Part shown: piece after piece, positions 35,792-45,481 of the stretch
How the letters are laid out: each line of letters opens with the position of its first letter
Numbering within the stretch: position 1 is the first letter of the stretch
Assembly: GCF_000829825.1 (NCBI RefSeq)
Contig: NZ_JXSL01000030.1
Location: 193,501-257,500, forward strand
Direction of reading: 5' to 3'
From: Paramagnetospirillum magnetotacticum MS-1
GTDB taxonomy: Bacteria; Pseudomonadota; Alphaproteobacteria; Rhodospirillales; Magnetospirillaceae
DNA: 64,000 nucleotides
Made by a program: the position numbers and the translations under genes
The notes under the pieces: model-generated
Seen by the model: only the letters and a program-made list of their open reading frames with translations
The model's database searches: none
What the model was told of the DNA's origin: nothing

Positions 35792-35919
35792 ACGATCCCT
35801 CGAATTCCTGATCGGGGTTCAAGTCGCAGCGCAATATATGGATAGGGGCGCACCCTCGCAAGGGCCGTCTTGCATCGGACAGCCCCGCCGAAGAGTAAAT
35901 TTGCATGAGAACAGGAAAT

Positions 35920-36351
35920 TCAGCCGCGCGGCGACAGTTTGGCCAGTTCGACTTCGACGCGAAGTTCGATTTCGTCAAGGATGGCGGCAAGACGGGGATC
36001 GGCGCAGTTCTCGCGCCGGGTCCGCACGTTCTGGGCCAGACTCACCATGCGGTTGGCGGGAATTTCGCCCATCAGCAGGCCGTGGCGCAGTTCTTCCAGA
36101 CCGTCCAGCAATTCCTCGCCCCGGCGCACCAGACGGCGCCGGGCCTCGCGCTCGACGGAATTATCCACCTGCTGCACCACCAGAAGGGCATCGATGCCGG
36201 CCATGCCCATGGGGGCCTCGACGGCATGCGCCTCCTCCATCGAATCCATGGATTCGATGAGAGCTTTTTTGAACCCGCCCTTGGCGCCTGCACTTTCGGA
36301 CTTCTTGGTACCGGAGACGGCACCCTTGGAGCCCACGCCTGAAATTTTCAT
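35920..36351 (-). CDS. fliX: Flagellar assembly regulator FliX
   Basis: 143 residues. It has a Gly/Ser/Lys-rich N-terminus and the FliX core: GIDALLVVQQVDNSVEREAR, RRGEELLDGLEELRHGLLMG, then VELAKLSPRG at the end. In Caulobacter, FliX links completion of the early flagellar structure to the sigma-54 activator FlbD, which switches on late flagellar genes. The gene diverges from flgI exactly as in Caulobacter. AAGG precedes the ATG. Nothing else is seen between it and dksA. Confidence 0.92.
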   Translation of the reverse strand: MKISGVGSKGAVSGTKKSESAGAKGGFKKALIESMDSMEEAHAVEAPMGMAGIDALLVVQQVDNSVEREARRRLVRRGEELLDGLEELRHGLLMGEIPANRMVSLAQNVRTRRENCADPRLAAILDEIELRVEVELAKLSPRG

Positions 36352-36428
36352 GCCTTGACTCTACCCGGTTGGACCGGAACGCGACAGGCGTATTTCGCCA
36401 GAGCCTGCGCCTTCGGTCAACTGGGCAG

Positions 36429-36468
36429 GTTTTGCCGGGCAAGAACGCCCTTCGCACCCGGCGAAAAC
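36429..36468. promoter_or_regulatory. Inverted pair of ftr-like elements in the fliX-flgI intergenic region
   Basis: GTTTTGCCGGG (36429-36439) and CCCGGCGAAAAC (36457-36468) face each other across 17 bases. The half-site CCCGGC(A/G)AAAC resembles the ftr enhancers bound by FlbD in Caulobacter. They lie about 60-100 bases upstream of the sigma-54 promoter of flgI, a suitable enhancer distance. Confidence 0.55.
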
Positions 36469-36524
36469 AGCCCTTCCGCCTCAGGAAAACATGACATCGC
36501 ACTGTTTTTATTGAACTTTTTCTT

Positions 36525-36540
36525 TGGCACAGGTTTCGCA
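36525..36540 (+). promoter_or_regulatory. Sigma-54 promoter of the flgI operon
   Basis: TGGCACAGGTTTCGCA has the -24 TGGCAC and the exact GG-N10-GC spacing. Transcription would start near 36551, about 40 bases before the flgI ATG. Confidence 0.75.
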
Positions 36541-36589
36541 AGGACTGGCCTGCAAGACCCATGACCCGTTCGTTTGGGAAGAAACCGCC

Positions 36590-37765
36590 ATGAAGCCCTT
36601 TGCCCGCCGAGCCCTTTTCGCCGCCGAACCGATCCGCGCTCTGCTGCTGGCCGCCTCTCTGCTGGCTGCGACGCTGGGCCTGATGCCCGCCGACGCCTTC
36701 GGAGCGTCGCGCATCAAGGACATCGCCGATTTCGAAGGGGTCCGCGACAATATGCTGGTGGGCTACGGCCTGGTGGTCGGTCTCAACGGCACGGGCGACT
36801 CGCTCACCAACGCGCCGTTCACCAAGGAAAGCCTGACCGGCATGCTGGAGCGTCTGGGCGTCAATATCCGCGACAAGACCGGCGCCATCACCTCGGTCAG
36901 CCCCAAGAACGTGGCCGCCGTCATGGTCACCGCCGTCCTGCCGCCCTTCGCCCGCCAGGGCACCCGCATCGACACCAATGTCTCGGCCATGGGCGATGCC
37001 AAGGATCTGCGCGGCGGTACCCTTCTGGTCACCCCGCTGATCGGCGCCGATGGCGAGGTCTATGCCGTGGGTCAGGGCCAGGTGGCCACCGGCGGCTTCA
37101 CCGCCTCGGGCGCCTCGGGCTCTTCCGTCACCAAGGGCGTGCCCACTGCGGGCCGCATCGCCAACGGGGCCATCGTCGAGCGTGAATTGCCCTTCGAGAT
37201 GTCGCATCTTGAATCGGTCAAGGTATCGCTCCGCAATCCCGACTTCACCACGTCGCGCCGCATCGCCCAGGCGGTCAATTCCTTCCTGGGCGGCGACATG
37301 GCGCGGCCCGTGGACCCCGGCACGGTGCAGATCACCGTTCCCCCAGGCTATCGTGGCAATGTGGTCGGCCTGCTGACCGATGTGGAGCAACTGCGCGTCG
37401 AGCCCGACCAGATGGCCCGTGTTGTCATCGACGAGGTCTCGGGCACCATCGTCATGGGCGAGAATGTGCGCATCAGCACCGTCGCCATCGCCCAGGGCCA
37501 GCTCACCATCCGCATCACCGAGACGCCGCAGGTGTCGCAGCCTTCGCCCTTCTCCGACGCGGGCACCACCACCACCGTGCAGCGCACCGACATCCAGGTG
37601 GACGAGGGCGCGGGCAACAAGCTGGCCGTGGTTCCCCACAAGGTCACCTTGCAGGAACTGGTCGAGGGCCTGAACAGCCTTGGCATCGGCCCGCGCGATC
37701 TGATCGTCATCCTTCAGGCCATCAAGGCGGCGGGTGCGCTGCAGGCCGAGCTGGAGGTGCTGTGA
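36590..37765 (+). CDS. flgI: Flagellar P-ring protein FlgI
   Basis: 391 residues. A signal peptide with a basic start and hydrophobic core (LLLAASLLAATLGLMPADAFG) precedes SRIKDIADFEGVRDN. Family blocks GYGLVVGLNGTGDS, KNVAAVMVTAVLPPFARQG, GDAKDLRGGTLLVTPL, NPDFTTSRRIAQAVN and LNSLGIGPRDLIVILQAIKAAGAL are all present. FlgI forms the P ring around the flagellar rod in the periplasmic peptidoglycan layer. The start was chosen at the signal peptide, not the upstream in-frame codon at 36524. It is the first gene of a five-gene operon and overlaps flgJ by one base. Confidence 0.97.
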   Translation: MKPFARRALFAAEPIRALLLAASLLAATLGLMPADAFGASRIKDIADFEGVRDNMLVGYGLVVGLNGTGDSLTNAPFTKESLTGMLERLGVNIRDKTGAITSVSPKNVAAVMVTAVLPPFARQGTRIDTNVSAMGDAKDLRGGTLLVTPLIGADGEVYAVGQGQVATGGFTASGASGSSVTKGVPTAGRIANGAIVERELPFEMSHLESVKVSLRNPDFTTSRRIAQAVNSFLGGDMARPVDPGTVQITVPPGYRGNVVGLLTDVEQLRVEPDQMARVVIDEVSGTIVMGENVRISTVAIAQGQLTIRITETPQVSQPSPFSDAGTTTTVQRTDIQVDEGAGNKLAVVPHKVTLQELVEGLNSLGIGPRDLIVILQAIKAAGALQAELEVL

Positions 37766-38088
37766 TGAGCCTTCTTCCCTCCATGGCCGCCACGCCTTAC
37801 ACCGATAACGGCATGCCCGGCATGAAGATGCCCATGGCCAGCACCAAGGACACCGCCAAGGCCGCCAAAGCGGGCCGCCAGTTCGAGGCCATGTTCATGA
37901 GCCAGATGATCACCCATATGTTCGAGGGCATCAAAGCCGACGGAATCTTCGGCGGCGGCAACGGCGAGGAGATGTTCCGGTCCCTGCTGGTCGATGAATA
38001 CGGCAAAATGGTCGCCAACAAAGGCAATGGCATCGGGATCGGCGCCGCCGTCCAGAAAATGCTGCTGAGCCATCAGGAGGTGCAGTGA
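37765..38088 (+). CDS. flgJ: Rod-binding protein FlgJ (N-terminal domain only)
   Basis: 107 residues. The core AGRQFEAMFMSQMITHMFEG with FRSLLVDEYGKMVAN is the FlgJ rod-capping domain. The C-terminal muramidase found in enterobacterial FlgJ is absent, as in other alphaproteobacteria, where a separate lytic enzyme is used. The ATG shares its A with the flgI TGA; an in-frame GTG three bases upstream is less likely. Confidence 0.92.
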   Translation: MSLLPSMAATPYTDNGMPGMKMPMASTKDTAKAAKAGRQFEAMFMSQMITHMFEGIKADGIFGGGNGEEMFRSLLVDEYGKMVANKGNGIGIGAAVQKMLLSHQEVQ

Positions 38089-38089
38089 C

Positions 38090-38590
38090 ATGACCGACGA
38101 TCTCGATTTCCACGACCACGAGCTTCTGGACGACGATGAACTCGCCCGCGCTCAGGCCGAGGCCGAACTGTTCTGGTATGACGACCTGCTGTTCGCCTGC
38201 TCCAATCTGTGCGACCTGCTCGACATCGAGAACGAAGCCCTGCTGACCCACGACCCGGAGACGGTGCGCCTGCTGGCCGACAACAAGGCCTCCCTGGCCC
38301 GGCTTTACGAACAGTCGGTTCAGCCCCTGATGGACGAGCCCGACCTGGCCGCCCTGCTGGACGAAGACCGCCGCGAGATGCTGGTGGCCGTGGGCACCCG
38401 GCTGAACGAACTGGTCGAGACCAATGCCCGACGCCTCAAGGCCGAGATGGAAGCCTATCAGCGGGTGATGGACATCATGGTCGACGCCGCCAAAAAGAAC
38501 GTCATCAGCACCACCGCCTATGGCAAGGCTGGCATCTTCGACGCCAATGCCGGGCCCGGCGGATCGCTGTCTTTCAACAAAGCTCTGTAA
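38090..38590 (+). CDS. FlgN-like flagellar export chaperone
   Basis: 166 residues, mostly acidic alpha-helix. The body (CSNLCDLLDIENEALLTHDP, LADNKASLARLYEQ, LVETNARRLKAEMEAYQRVM) fits the FlgN pattern, and the position just before flgK and flgL matches that chaperone, which holds hook-filament junction proteins for export. AGGAGG lies nine bases before the ATG, one of the best ribosome sites in the window. The last residues (GPGGSLSFNKAL) resemble a conserved FlgN tail. Assigned from context plus pattern. Confidence 0.8.
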   Translation: MTDDLDFHDHELLDDDELARAQAEAELFWYDDLLFACSNLCDLLDIENEALLTHDPETVRLLADNKASLARLYEQSVQPLMDEPDLAALLDEDRREMLVAVGTRLNELVETNARRLKAEMEAYQRVMDIMVDAAKKNVISTTAYGKAGIFDANAGPGGSLSFNKAL

Positions 38591-38617
38591 CGCCGGATAA
38601 GGCGGGGAAGAGAAATC

Positions 38618-41194
38618 ATGTCCCTTACCCTCGGACTCAATACGGCGGTTTCCGGCCTTCTGACCAATCAGAAGGGCCTGGACGTCATTTCCCAGAACGT
38701 GGTCAACGTCAACACGAAGGGATATGTCCGCAAGCAGATGACCCCGGAGTCGCGGGTGGTCGCGGGTGTGGGCGCAGGCGTCCAGCAGGGCGCGCTGACC
38801 CGCAATGTGGACGAAGGCTTGATGCGCGACATCCGGCGCCAGACCTCGACCCAGGGCGCGCTGGACGTCACCCAGACCTACTATCCCCGCCTGGAGGACA
38901 TGTTCGGCACGGTGGGCAGCTCCACCTCCATCTCGCACCAGATCGAAACCCTGCAGGCGTCCTTCGAGACCCTGGCCACCCAGGTCAATACCCCCGCCTT
39001 CCAGTCCGCCACGGTCCAGACCGCCAAGGACATGACGGACAAGTTCAACGAGATGACCTCCCAGATGCAGAATCTGCGTCTGGAAGCCGACCGCGCGCTG
39101 CACGACACGACGGGGCTGATCAACAACCAGCTCTCCGACATCTTCGATCTCAATCAGAAGATCGTGCGCAACAACGCCATCGGCGGCGATATCGGCGATT
39201 TGCAGGACAAGCGCGACACCGCCCTGACCGCCCTTTCCAAATACATGGACATCCAGTATTTCGAGCGCGGCGACGGCGCCATGGGCGTCTACACCAAGAG
39301 CGGCAAGACCCTAGTGGACAAGGGCCCCGCCGTCATGAGCCATGTGGCCACCACCATCACCGATTCCTGGATGACCGCGGCTGGCGGCAATTTCAACAAG
39401 TTGACGCTCAGCACCAGCGACGCGCCTGACATCAATGCCGATATCAATGACGGCGAGGTCCGCGCCCTGCTTGATATCCGCGACACCATCGTTCCCAATC
39501 TCCAGGCCCAGATCGACGAAGTGGCGTCCAAGCTGAAGGATGCCGTCAATCAGGTCCACAACCGCGGAACCATCTTCCCCACCCAGAACTCCAAGATGGT
39601 GGGCACCCGCCAGCTGCAGAACCCCAACAACACGGCTCTGAACGGTTCGAACCCGCAGCACATCTGGTATACGGGCAATGACGACACCACCATCGCCATG
39701 TTCGACTCCAGCGGCAACCAGATCGCCTCGACCACACTGCGCACCATCATGAGCAGCACCAGCTATACCGACGCCGCGGGCGCGGCCACGGCGCTGGACA
39801 TGTCAGACAGCGCCACCACGTTGGGCGTCAAGATGACCGACGTCGCCGCCAAGATCCAAAGCTGGATGCGGCAGCAAAGCTATCAGGGCAACATCATGAC
39901 CGCGGCCAGCGCCTCGGTGGATACCGGCACCATGGTCATCGATAGCGGCGATCCGAGCGTGACCCTGGCCTTCCGCGACCAGACGGCCACCGCCAACGGC
40001 TCAAGCACCACCGACGCCCGCATCAATTTCGACGTGGACGGCGACAACAAGGCCGACAAGCAGGTGGCGGGTTTTTCCAACTTCTTCGGTCTCAACGACT
40101 TCTTCACCGCCAAGGTTCCCGATTCCATCCAGGACTCGGATGTGGTCGCCAAGGACTTCACCTTGGGCGCGGCCCGCAGCTTCACCCTGTCCGACCCCAC
40201 CGGCACGATCGGCAACACCATCAGCATGGCGGCGGGCTCGTCCTTGTACGACATCGCCGCCAAGATCAACACCCAGACCCAGACCAACGAATCCGCCATC
40301 CTGTCCTCGTCTTCGCTGACCACGACCAGCACCTCCTCCATCAGCATCACCGATGCCAACGGCACCATCGCCCAGGTCACCTTCGGTGCGGCGACCATGA
40401 CGCTGAAGGATATCGCCGACGCCATCAACGCCAAGGGTTCCTCGGCCCAGGCGAAGGCCGTGCAGATCGGTCCGAACGCCTATGGGCTGCGTATCTGGGA
40501 CAATCGCGGCGTGCCGCTGAATATCGAAGTCAATGGCGGCGCCATCGGCGTCTCGAACCTCAAATCCTATCTGGGCATGCAGCCCTCGCAGATGGTCGAG
40601 GCCTCGGTCATTCCCGAAGGGTCCGGCTATCGCCTGCGCATCCGTCAGACTTCGGACCGGGAACTGTATCTGGGGGCCACCCCCGACACCCTGACCCCGG
40701 CTGGCAGCTTCATCACCGAACTCAAGATGCACACCGCATCGAGCCGCAAGGCGGGCACCACCCAGGTCCGTGAGGATATTCAGGGTTCGCCCGCCAAGGT
40801 CAGCCGCGGCGCCATGCAGTACAACAGCGATCTGGGCAAGTACTACCTGTCCGAGGGCGACAACACCACCGCCCTGGCGCTGGGCGCCGCCATGTCGACC
40901 AAGACGAACATGGCCACGGCGGGCAGCCTTTATGCCGGCAGCTACAACTTCGCCGAACATGCCGCCGCCTCCATCGCCCAGGTCTCCACCGACGCGGCCC
41001 ATTCCAAGGACCGCCAGGATTACCAGACCACACTGGGCCAGGCGCTCGACAAGCAATACGCTTCGACCAGCGGCGTGAACCTGGACGAAGAAGTCGCCAA
41101 TATGATCAACTTCCAGCAGGCCTATTCCGCGTCGGCCAAGGTCATCTCGACGCTGCAGGAAATGCTGGATGTCCTCGTCAATATCGTGAAGTAA
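38618..41194 (+). CDS. flgK: Flagellar hook-associated protein 1 FlgK
   Basis: 858 residues, well above the 550-650 of enteric FlgK. The N-terminal D0 region (LGLNTAVSGLLTNQKGLDVI) and the C-terminal D0 helix (NLDEEVANMINFQQAYSASA) are standard. The extra length is central and includes two flagellin-IN-like motifs (SITDANGTIAQVTFGAATM with LKDIADAINAKG, and SLYDIAAKINTQT). FlgK forms the first hook-filament junction ring. The GGGAAGAGA upstream is a good ribosome site. It follows the flgN-like gene by 27 bases and precedes flgL by 12. Confidence 0.95.
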   Translation: MSLTLGLNTAVSGLLTNQKGLDVISQNVVNVNTKGYVRKQMTPESRVVAGVGAGVQQGALTRNVDEGLMRDIRRQTSTQGALDVTQTYYPRLEDMFGTVGSSTSISHQIETLQASFETLATQVNTPAFQSATVQTAKDMTDKFNEMTSQMQNLRLEADRALHDTTGLINNQLSDIFDLNQKIVRNNAIGGDIGDLQDKRDTALTALSKYMDIQYFERGDGAMGVYTKSGKTLVDKGPAVMSHVATTITDSWMTAAGGNFNKLTLSTSDAPDINADINDGEVRALLDIRDTIVPNLQAQIDEVASKLKDAVNQVHNRGTIFPTQNSKMVGTRQLQNPNNTALNGSNPQHIWYTGNDDTTIAMFDSSGNQIASTTLRTIMSSTSYTDAAGAATALDMSDSATTLGVKMTDVAAKIQSWMRQQSYQGNIMTAASASVDTGTMVIDSGDPSVTLAFRDQTATANGSSTTDARINFDVDGDNKADKQVAGFSNFFGLNDFFTAKVPDSIQDSDVVAKDFTLGAARSFTLSDPTGTIGNTISMAAGSSLYDIAAKINTQTQTNESAILSSSSLTTTSTSSISITDANGTIAQVTFGAATMTLKDIADAINAKGSSAQAKAVQIGPNAYGLRIWDNRGVPLNIEVNGGAIGVSNLKSYLGMQPSQMVEASVIPEGSGYRLRIRQTSDRELYLGATPDTLTPAGSFITELKMHTASSRKAGTTQVREDIQGSPAKVSRGAMQYNSDLGKYYLSEGDNTTALALGAAMSTKTNMATAGSLYAGSYNFAEHAAASIAQVSTDAAHSKDRQDYQTTLGQALDKQYASTSGVNLDEEVANMINFQQAYSASAKVISTLQEMLDVLVNIVK

Positions 41195-41206
41195 GGGAGG
41201 CCGGTC

Positions 41207-43345
41207 ATGACACGCATCGGCACGCTCGGCGCCAATACCGCCTTCGTCAACCGCATCTTGGACATCCAGACCCGGGTCCAGACCGAGCAGGTCCAGGTGA
41301 CCAGCGGCCTGAAAGCGCAGTCCTACGACGGCATCGCGTCGGGCACCAACACGGTCATCAACTTCCAGAACGAACAGGCCATCGCCCAGCGCTTCATCGA
41401 CAACAACAATGTGTGGAACACCAAGCTGGAAGCGGCGACCACCGCCATCGCCGGGGTCAAGAAGACTCTGACCATCTTCCGCGACTCGCTGCAATCCTTC
41501 CGCCAGAACAATCCCAAGAACGAACAGAACATCAAATCCATCCAGAACACCGCCTTCCAGACCCTGCAAAGCATCGCCGCCGACCTGGGCACCAATGTCA
41601 ATGGCCAGTACCTGTTCTCGGGCGGCCGCGTCTCGGACGTGCCGATTCAGTTGCCTGCCGGTAGCCTCACCGAGTTCCAGAGCCTGTACGACGGCTCCAT
41701 CAACACGGTATCGACCACCCGCAACGCCAATCTCCAAGAGGTTTCCATCTCCAAGCTGGAAGCCACGGCCATGAGCTTCAACGGCACCAACGGCGTGATC
41801 ACCCCGGCCAAGGCCGATGCGTTCAAGAACGTCTATGCCGGATCGCGTATCACGGTGTCGGAAAGCACGGCCCAGCCCCCCAATAACGGCGACTTCACCG
41901 TCAAGTCCAAGGCCATGTGCAACATCGCCGGGACCCCGCTGGCCGAAGGCAACAGCACCACCAACGTCATCAGCTTCGGCACCACTCCCACCAATATCCT
42001 CGATACCGCCACGGGCCAGTTGAACTTCACCTTCGCCCCCGACGGCACCATGAACATGTCCGCCAACACGGCGGGGTCCCTGTCCGCCATGACGGTCGGG
42101 TCCAAGTTCACCATCTCGCCGCAACTGGCGGGCGGCTCGGCCACCACGGGCTATGAGGGGGCCTACGAGGTCGTCAGCAACAAGAACGGCGTGGTCAATT
42201 TCAAGACCAGTTACGACGTCGCCAAGGATGAATCCGTGGCCTCGACCGCCCTGACCTTCGGCGTGAACGGCGCCGCCCAGGCCAATCCGGCCACGGCGGG
42301 CACGCTGAACTTCACCTCCACCAGTTCCGCCGTCACCGGCAAGACCACCGTGACCCTGAATGCCGCCACCGGCGCCACCATCGATTTCGCCGCCATCAAT
42401 GTGGGCGACCAGCTGACCCTGGGCGGCACGTCGGGCCATAACGGCACATTCACGGTGACCGCGGCCACCGCCACCTCGGTATCCTTCGAGATCAACCCCG
42501 AAGGGGCGCGGGTCTCCCAGCTTCTGCCGCAGACCGGACGCACCGACGTCAAGATGTCCTTCCTCGACGCCAATCTCGGTGCGACGGTCACCCGCGACAG
42601 CACCAACTTCACCTCGCTGAGCTTCAGCCCCACCGGCACCGCGGGCGAGCGCATCACCTCGACCGATCCCAACGGCTTCAAGGACCAGGGTGGCAATCCC
42701 TATCCGCCCATCGACACCATCATCACCACAAGCAGCACGACCGGCGTCAATGACGGCGTCTACAAGGTGGTGGCCAATAACGGCAATTACATCGAGATCG
42801 CCAGCGTCGGCCTCACCAACGAGAGCCTGTCGACCAAGACCAAGATCGATTCCAGCACCTGGTACAAGGGCGATACCTTGCAGTTGCAGCATCGTGTGGA
42901 TATCGACCGGACCGTGGATGTGGGCATCTATGCCTCAGACCCGGCCTTCGAGAAGGGCATCCGCGCGCTGTCCCTGATCGCCCAGGGCCAGTTCGGCACG
43001 GCGGGCGGGCTTGACTCCCACCAGGAGCGCATCAGCCAGGCCCTGTATCTGGTCAATGACGCGCTGGAATCGCCCGCCGCCGGAACACCGCCCTTTGGCA
43101 AGGAAAAGACCGGCGACGTAAAATCGGTGGCCAGCCTTCTCGACGGCACCCGCAAGACCATCTCGCTCAAGAACGAGAAGCACACCCAGTTCATCGGCTT
43201 CCTCAGCAAGCGGGTGGCCGATATCGCCCAGGTGGACAAGACCGAGATCGCCACCAAGATGCTGTCCGACCAGACGGCCCTTGAGGGCAGCTACCAGATT
43301 CTGGCCCAGCTCAAGAACCTGTCGCTGCTGAACTACATGAAGTAG
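41207..43345 (+). CDS. flgL: Flagellar hook-associated protein 3 FlgL with a large repeat insertion
   Basis: 712 residues against about 300 for a typical FlgL. The N-terminal D0/D1 (GTLGANTAFVNRILDIQTRV) and the C-terminal helix (LEGSYQILAQLKNLSLLNYM) are normal. Residues ~190-560 are an insertion holding four degenerate modules about 100 residues apart. Each contains a strand pair of the type ITVSE...NNGDFTV, FTISP...EGAYEVV, LTLGG...HNGTFTV, IITTS...NDGVYKV. These should form surface-exposed beta domains on the junction ring. GGGAGG precedes the ATG. It is the last gene of the flgI operon. Confidence 0.92.
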   Translation: MTRIGTLGANTAFVNRILDIQTRVQTEQVQVTSGLKAQSYDGIASGTNTVINFQNEQAIAQRFIDNNNVWNTKLEAATTAIAGVKKTLTIFRDSLQSFRQNNPKNEQNIKSIQNTAFQTLQSIAADLGTNVNGQYLFSGGRVSDVPIQLPAGSLTEFQSLYDGSINTVSTTRNANLQEVSISKLEATAMSFNGTNGVITPAKADAFKNVYAGSRITVSESTAQPPNNGDFTVKSKAMCNIAGTPLAEGNSTTNVISFGTTPTNILDTATGQLNFTFAPDGTMNMSANTAGSLSAMTVGSKFTISPQLAGGSATTGYEGAYEVVSNKNGVVNFKTSYDVAKDESVASTALTFGVNGAAQANPATAGTLNFTSTSSAVTGKTTVTLNAATGATIDFAAINVGDQLTLGGTSGHNGTFTVTAATATSVSFEINPEGARVSQLLPQTGRTDVKMSFLDANLGATVTRDSTNFTSLSFSPTGTAGERITSTDPNGFKDQGGNPYPPIDTIITTSSTTGVNDGVYKVVANNGNYIEIASVGLTNESLSTKTKIDSSTWYKGDTLQLQHRVDIDRTVDVGIYASDPAFEKGIRALSLIAQGQFGTAGGLDSHQERISQALYLVNDALESPAAGTPPFGKEKTGDVKSVASLLDGTRKTISLKNEKHTQFIGFLSKRVADIAQVDKTEIATKMLSDQTALEGSYQILAQLKNLSLLNYMK

Positions 43346-43388
43346 GGTCGGTCGGGCGGCGTTCGACCCGCCCCCCTCCCCGACACAG

Positions 43389-43420
43389 AAAAACCCCCGC
43401 CGGTTTCCCGGCGGGGGTTT
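43389..43420. terminator. Bidirectional terminator between flgL and glnA
   Basis: AAACCCCCGCCGG (43391-43403) pairs perfectly with CCGGCGGGGGTTT (43408-43420). The plus side ends in TTT and the minus side in a run of five T, so it can end flgL transcripts and especially glnA transcripts from the opposite strand. Confidence 0.88.
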
Positions 43421-43446
43421 CGCATTCGGACCTGATGCGGCTCGGA

Positions 43447-44859
43447 TTAGACCGAGTAGTACATCTGGAACTCGACCGGATGCGGGGTGTGCTCGAAGCG
43501 GTAGACTTCTTCGTACTTGAGATCGATGTAGCTCTCGATGAATTCCTTCGAGAACACGTCGCCCTTGCACAGGAAGTCGCTGTTGGCCCGCAGGGACTCG
43601 AGAGCCTCGCGCAAGCTGCCACACACGGTCGGAACCAGCTTCAGTTCCTCGGGGGGCAGGTCGTACAGGTTCTTGTCCATGGGATCGCCGGGGTGGATCT
43701 TGTTGGCGATACCGTCGAGACCGGCCATCAGCATGGCCGAGAAGGCCAGGTAGGGGTTCGCGCCGGGGTCGGGGAAACGAACTTCCACGCGCTTGCCCTT
43801 CGGCGAGGCCGAGTAGGGGATACGGCAGGAGGCCGAACGGTTGCGGGCCGAGTAGGCCAGCAGAACCGGGGCTTCGAAGCCGGGGATCAGGCGCTTGTAG
43901 CTGTTGGTCAGCGGGTTGGTGAAGGCGTTGATGGCCTTGGCATGCTTGATGATGCCGCCGATGTAGTACAGAGCGGTGTCCGAGAGATCGGCATAGCCCG
44001 AACCGGCGAACAGAGGCTTGCCAGCCTTCCAGATGGACTGGTGGACATGCATGCCCGAGCCGTTGTCGCCATAGATGGGCTTGGGCATGAAGGTCGCGGT
44101 CTTGCCATAGGAGGCGGCGACGTTGTGGACCACATACTTGTAGATCTGGATCCAGTCGGCGGCCTGAACCAGGCTGCCGAACTTGATGCCCAGTTCGTGC
44201 TGCGACGAGGCCACTTCGTGGTGGTGCTTCTCGATGGGCAGGCCCATCTCACCCATCACGGTCAGCATCTCGGCGCGCATGTCGACGTGACCGTCAACCG
44301 GCGGAACCGGGAAGTAGCCGCCCTTGACACCCGGGCGGTGGCCCAGATTGCCCTCGGCGAAGTCGCGGCCCTGGGCCTCGACGCCGTCTTCCGAGCGCAG
44401 CTCGTAATAGCCCTTGTTCATGCCGAGTTCGTACTTGACGTCATCGAACACGAAGAATTCGGCCTCGGGGCCGAAATAGGTGGCGTCGCCCACGCCCGAG
44501 GACTTCACATAAGCCTCGGCGCGCTTGGCGATGGAGCGCGGATCGCGGTCATAGAGCTGGCCGGTGGCGGGCTCGACGATGTCGCAGTTGATGATCAGCT
44601 GGGACTGAGCCGCGAAGGGGTCCATGACGGCCGACGAAGCGTCGGGCTTCAGGATCATGTCGGACTCGTTGATGCTCTTCCAGCCGGCGATCGACGAACC
44701 GTCGAACATGATGCCTTCGTTCAGCATGTCGGCGTCCACGGTGGACACATGCTGAGCGGTGTGCTGCCACTTGCCGCGCGGATCGGTGAAGCGGAAATCG
44801 ACGTACTTCACGTCGTTTTCCTTGATCAGTTCGAGGACCTTCTTGACGTCGTCGGACAT
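43447..44859 (-). CDS. glnA: Glutamine synthetase type I (GlnA)
   Basis: 470 residues, the size of a GSI-beta subunit. Visible are the ATP/metal region ([14 protein letters not shown]), [34 protein letters not shown] and the adenylylation site NLYDLPPEE with its Tyr. It converts glutamate, ammonia and ATP to glutamine as a dodecamer in the cytoplasm. The ATG is chosen at [11 protein letters not shown] with AGGAA upstream; a start at 44895 would add 12 unlikely residues. It follows glnB by 79 bases, so glnBA is an operon, and activity should respond to GlnB through adenylylation. Confidence 0.97.
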   Translation of the reverse strand: MSDDVKKVLELIKENDVKYVDFRFTDPRGKWQHTAQHVSTVDADMLNEGIMFDGSSIAGWKSINESDMILKPDASSAVMDPFAAQSQLIINCDIVEPATGQLYDRDPRSIAKRAEAYVKSSGVGDATYFGPEAEFFVFDDVKYELGMNKGYYELRSEDGVEAQGRDFAEGNLGHRPGVKGGYFPVPPVDGHVDMRAEMLTVMGEMGLPIEKHHHEVASSQHELGIKFGSLVQAADWIQIYKYVVHNVAASYGKTATFMPKPIYGDNGSGMHVHQSIWKAGKPLFAGSGYADLSDTALYYIGGIIKHAKAINAFTNPLTNSYKRLIPGFEAPVLLAYSARNRSASCRIPYSASPKGKRVEVRFPDPGANPYLAFSAMLMAGLDGIANKIHPGDPMDKNLYDLPPEELKLVPTVCGSLREALESLRANSDFLCKGDVFSKEFIESYIDLKYEEVYRFEHTPHPVEFQMYYSV

Positions 44860-44938
44860 GGTCACATTCCTGAGAGTTGAGAGTTGAACACGCAAACCCG
44901 CCCCGCGGCCTGTTCAAGGGCCTCGAACCGGGCGAAAA

Positions 44939-45430
<492 letters not shown>

Positions 45431-45481
45431 TCATGGGCAGCCTACATTCTCTTCACCGCCGGGCTGCTTCCGCGATACCCT

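Noticed and set aside
40001-42892. 963-residue minus-strand ORF across flgK and flgL
   Set aside because: Antisense to the two hook-associated genes; Gly/Asp/His-rich and without family motifs despite its length.
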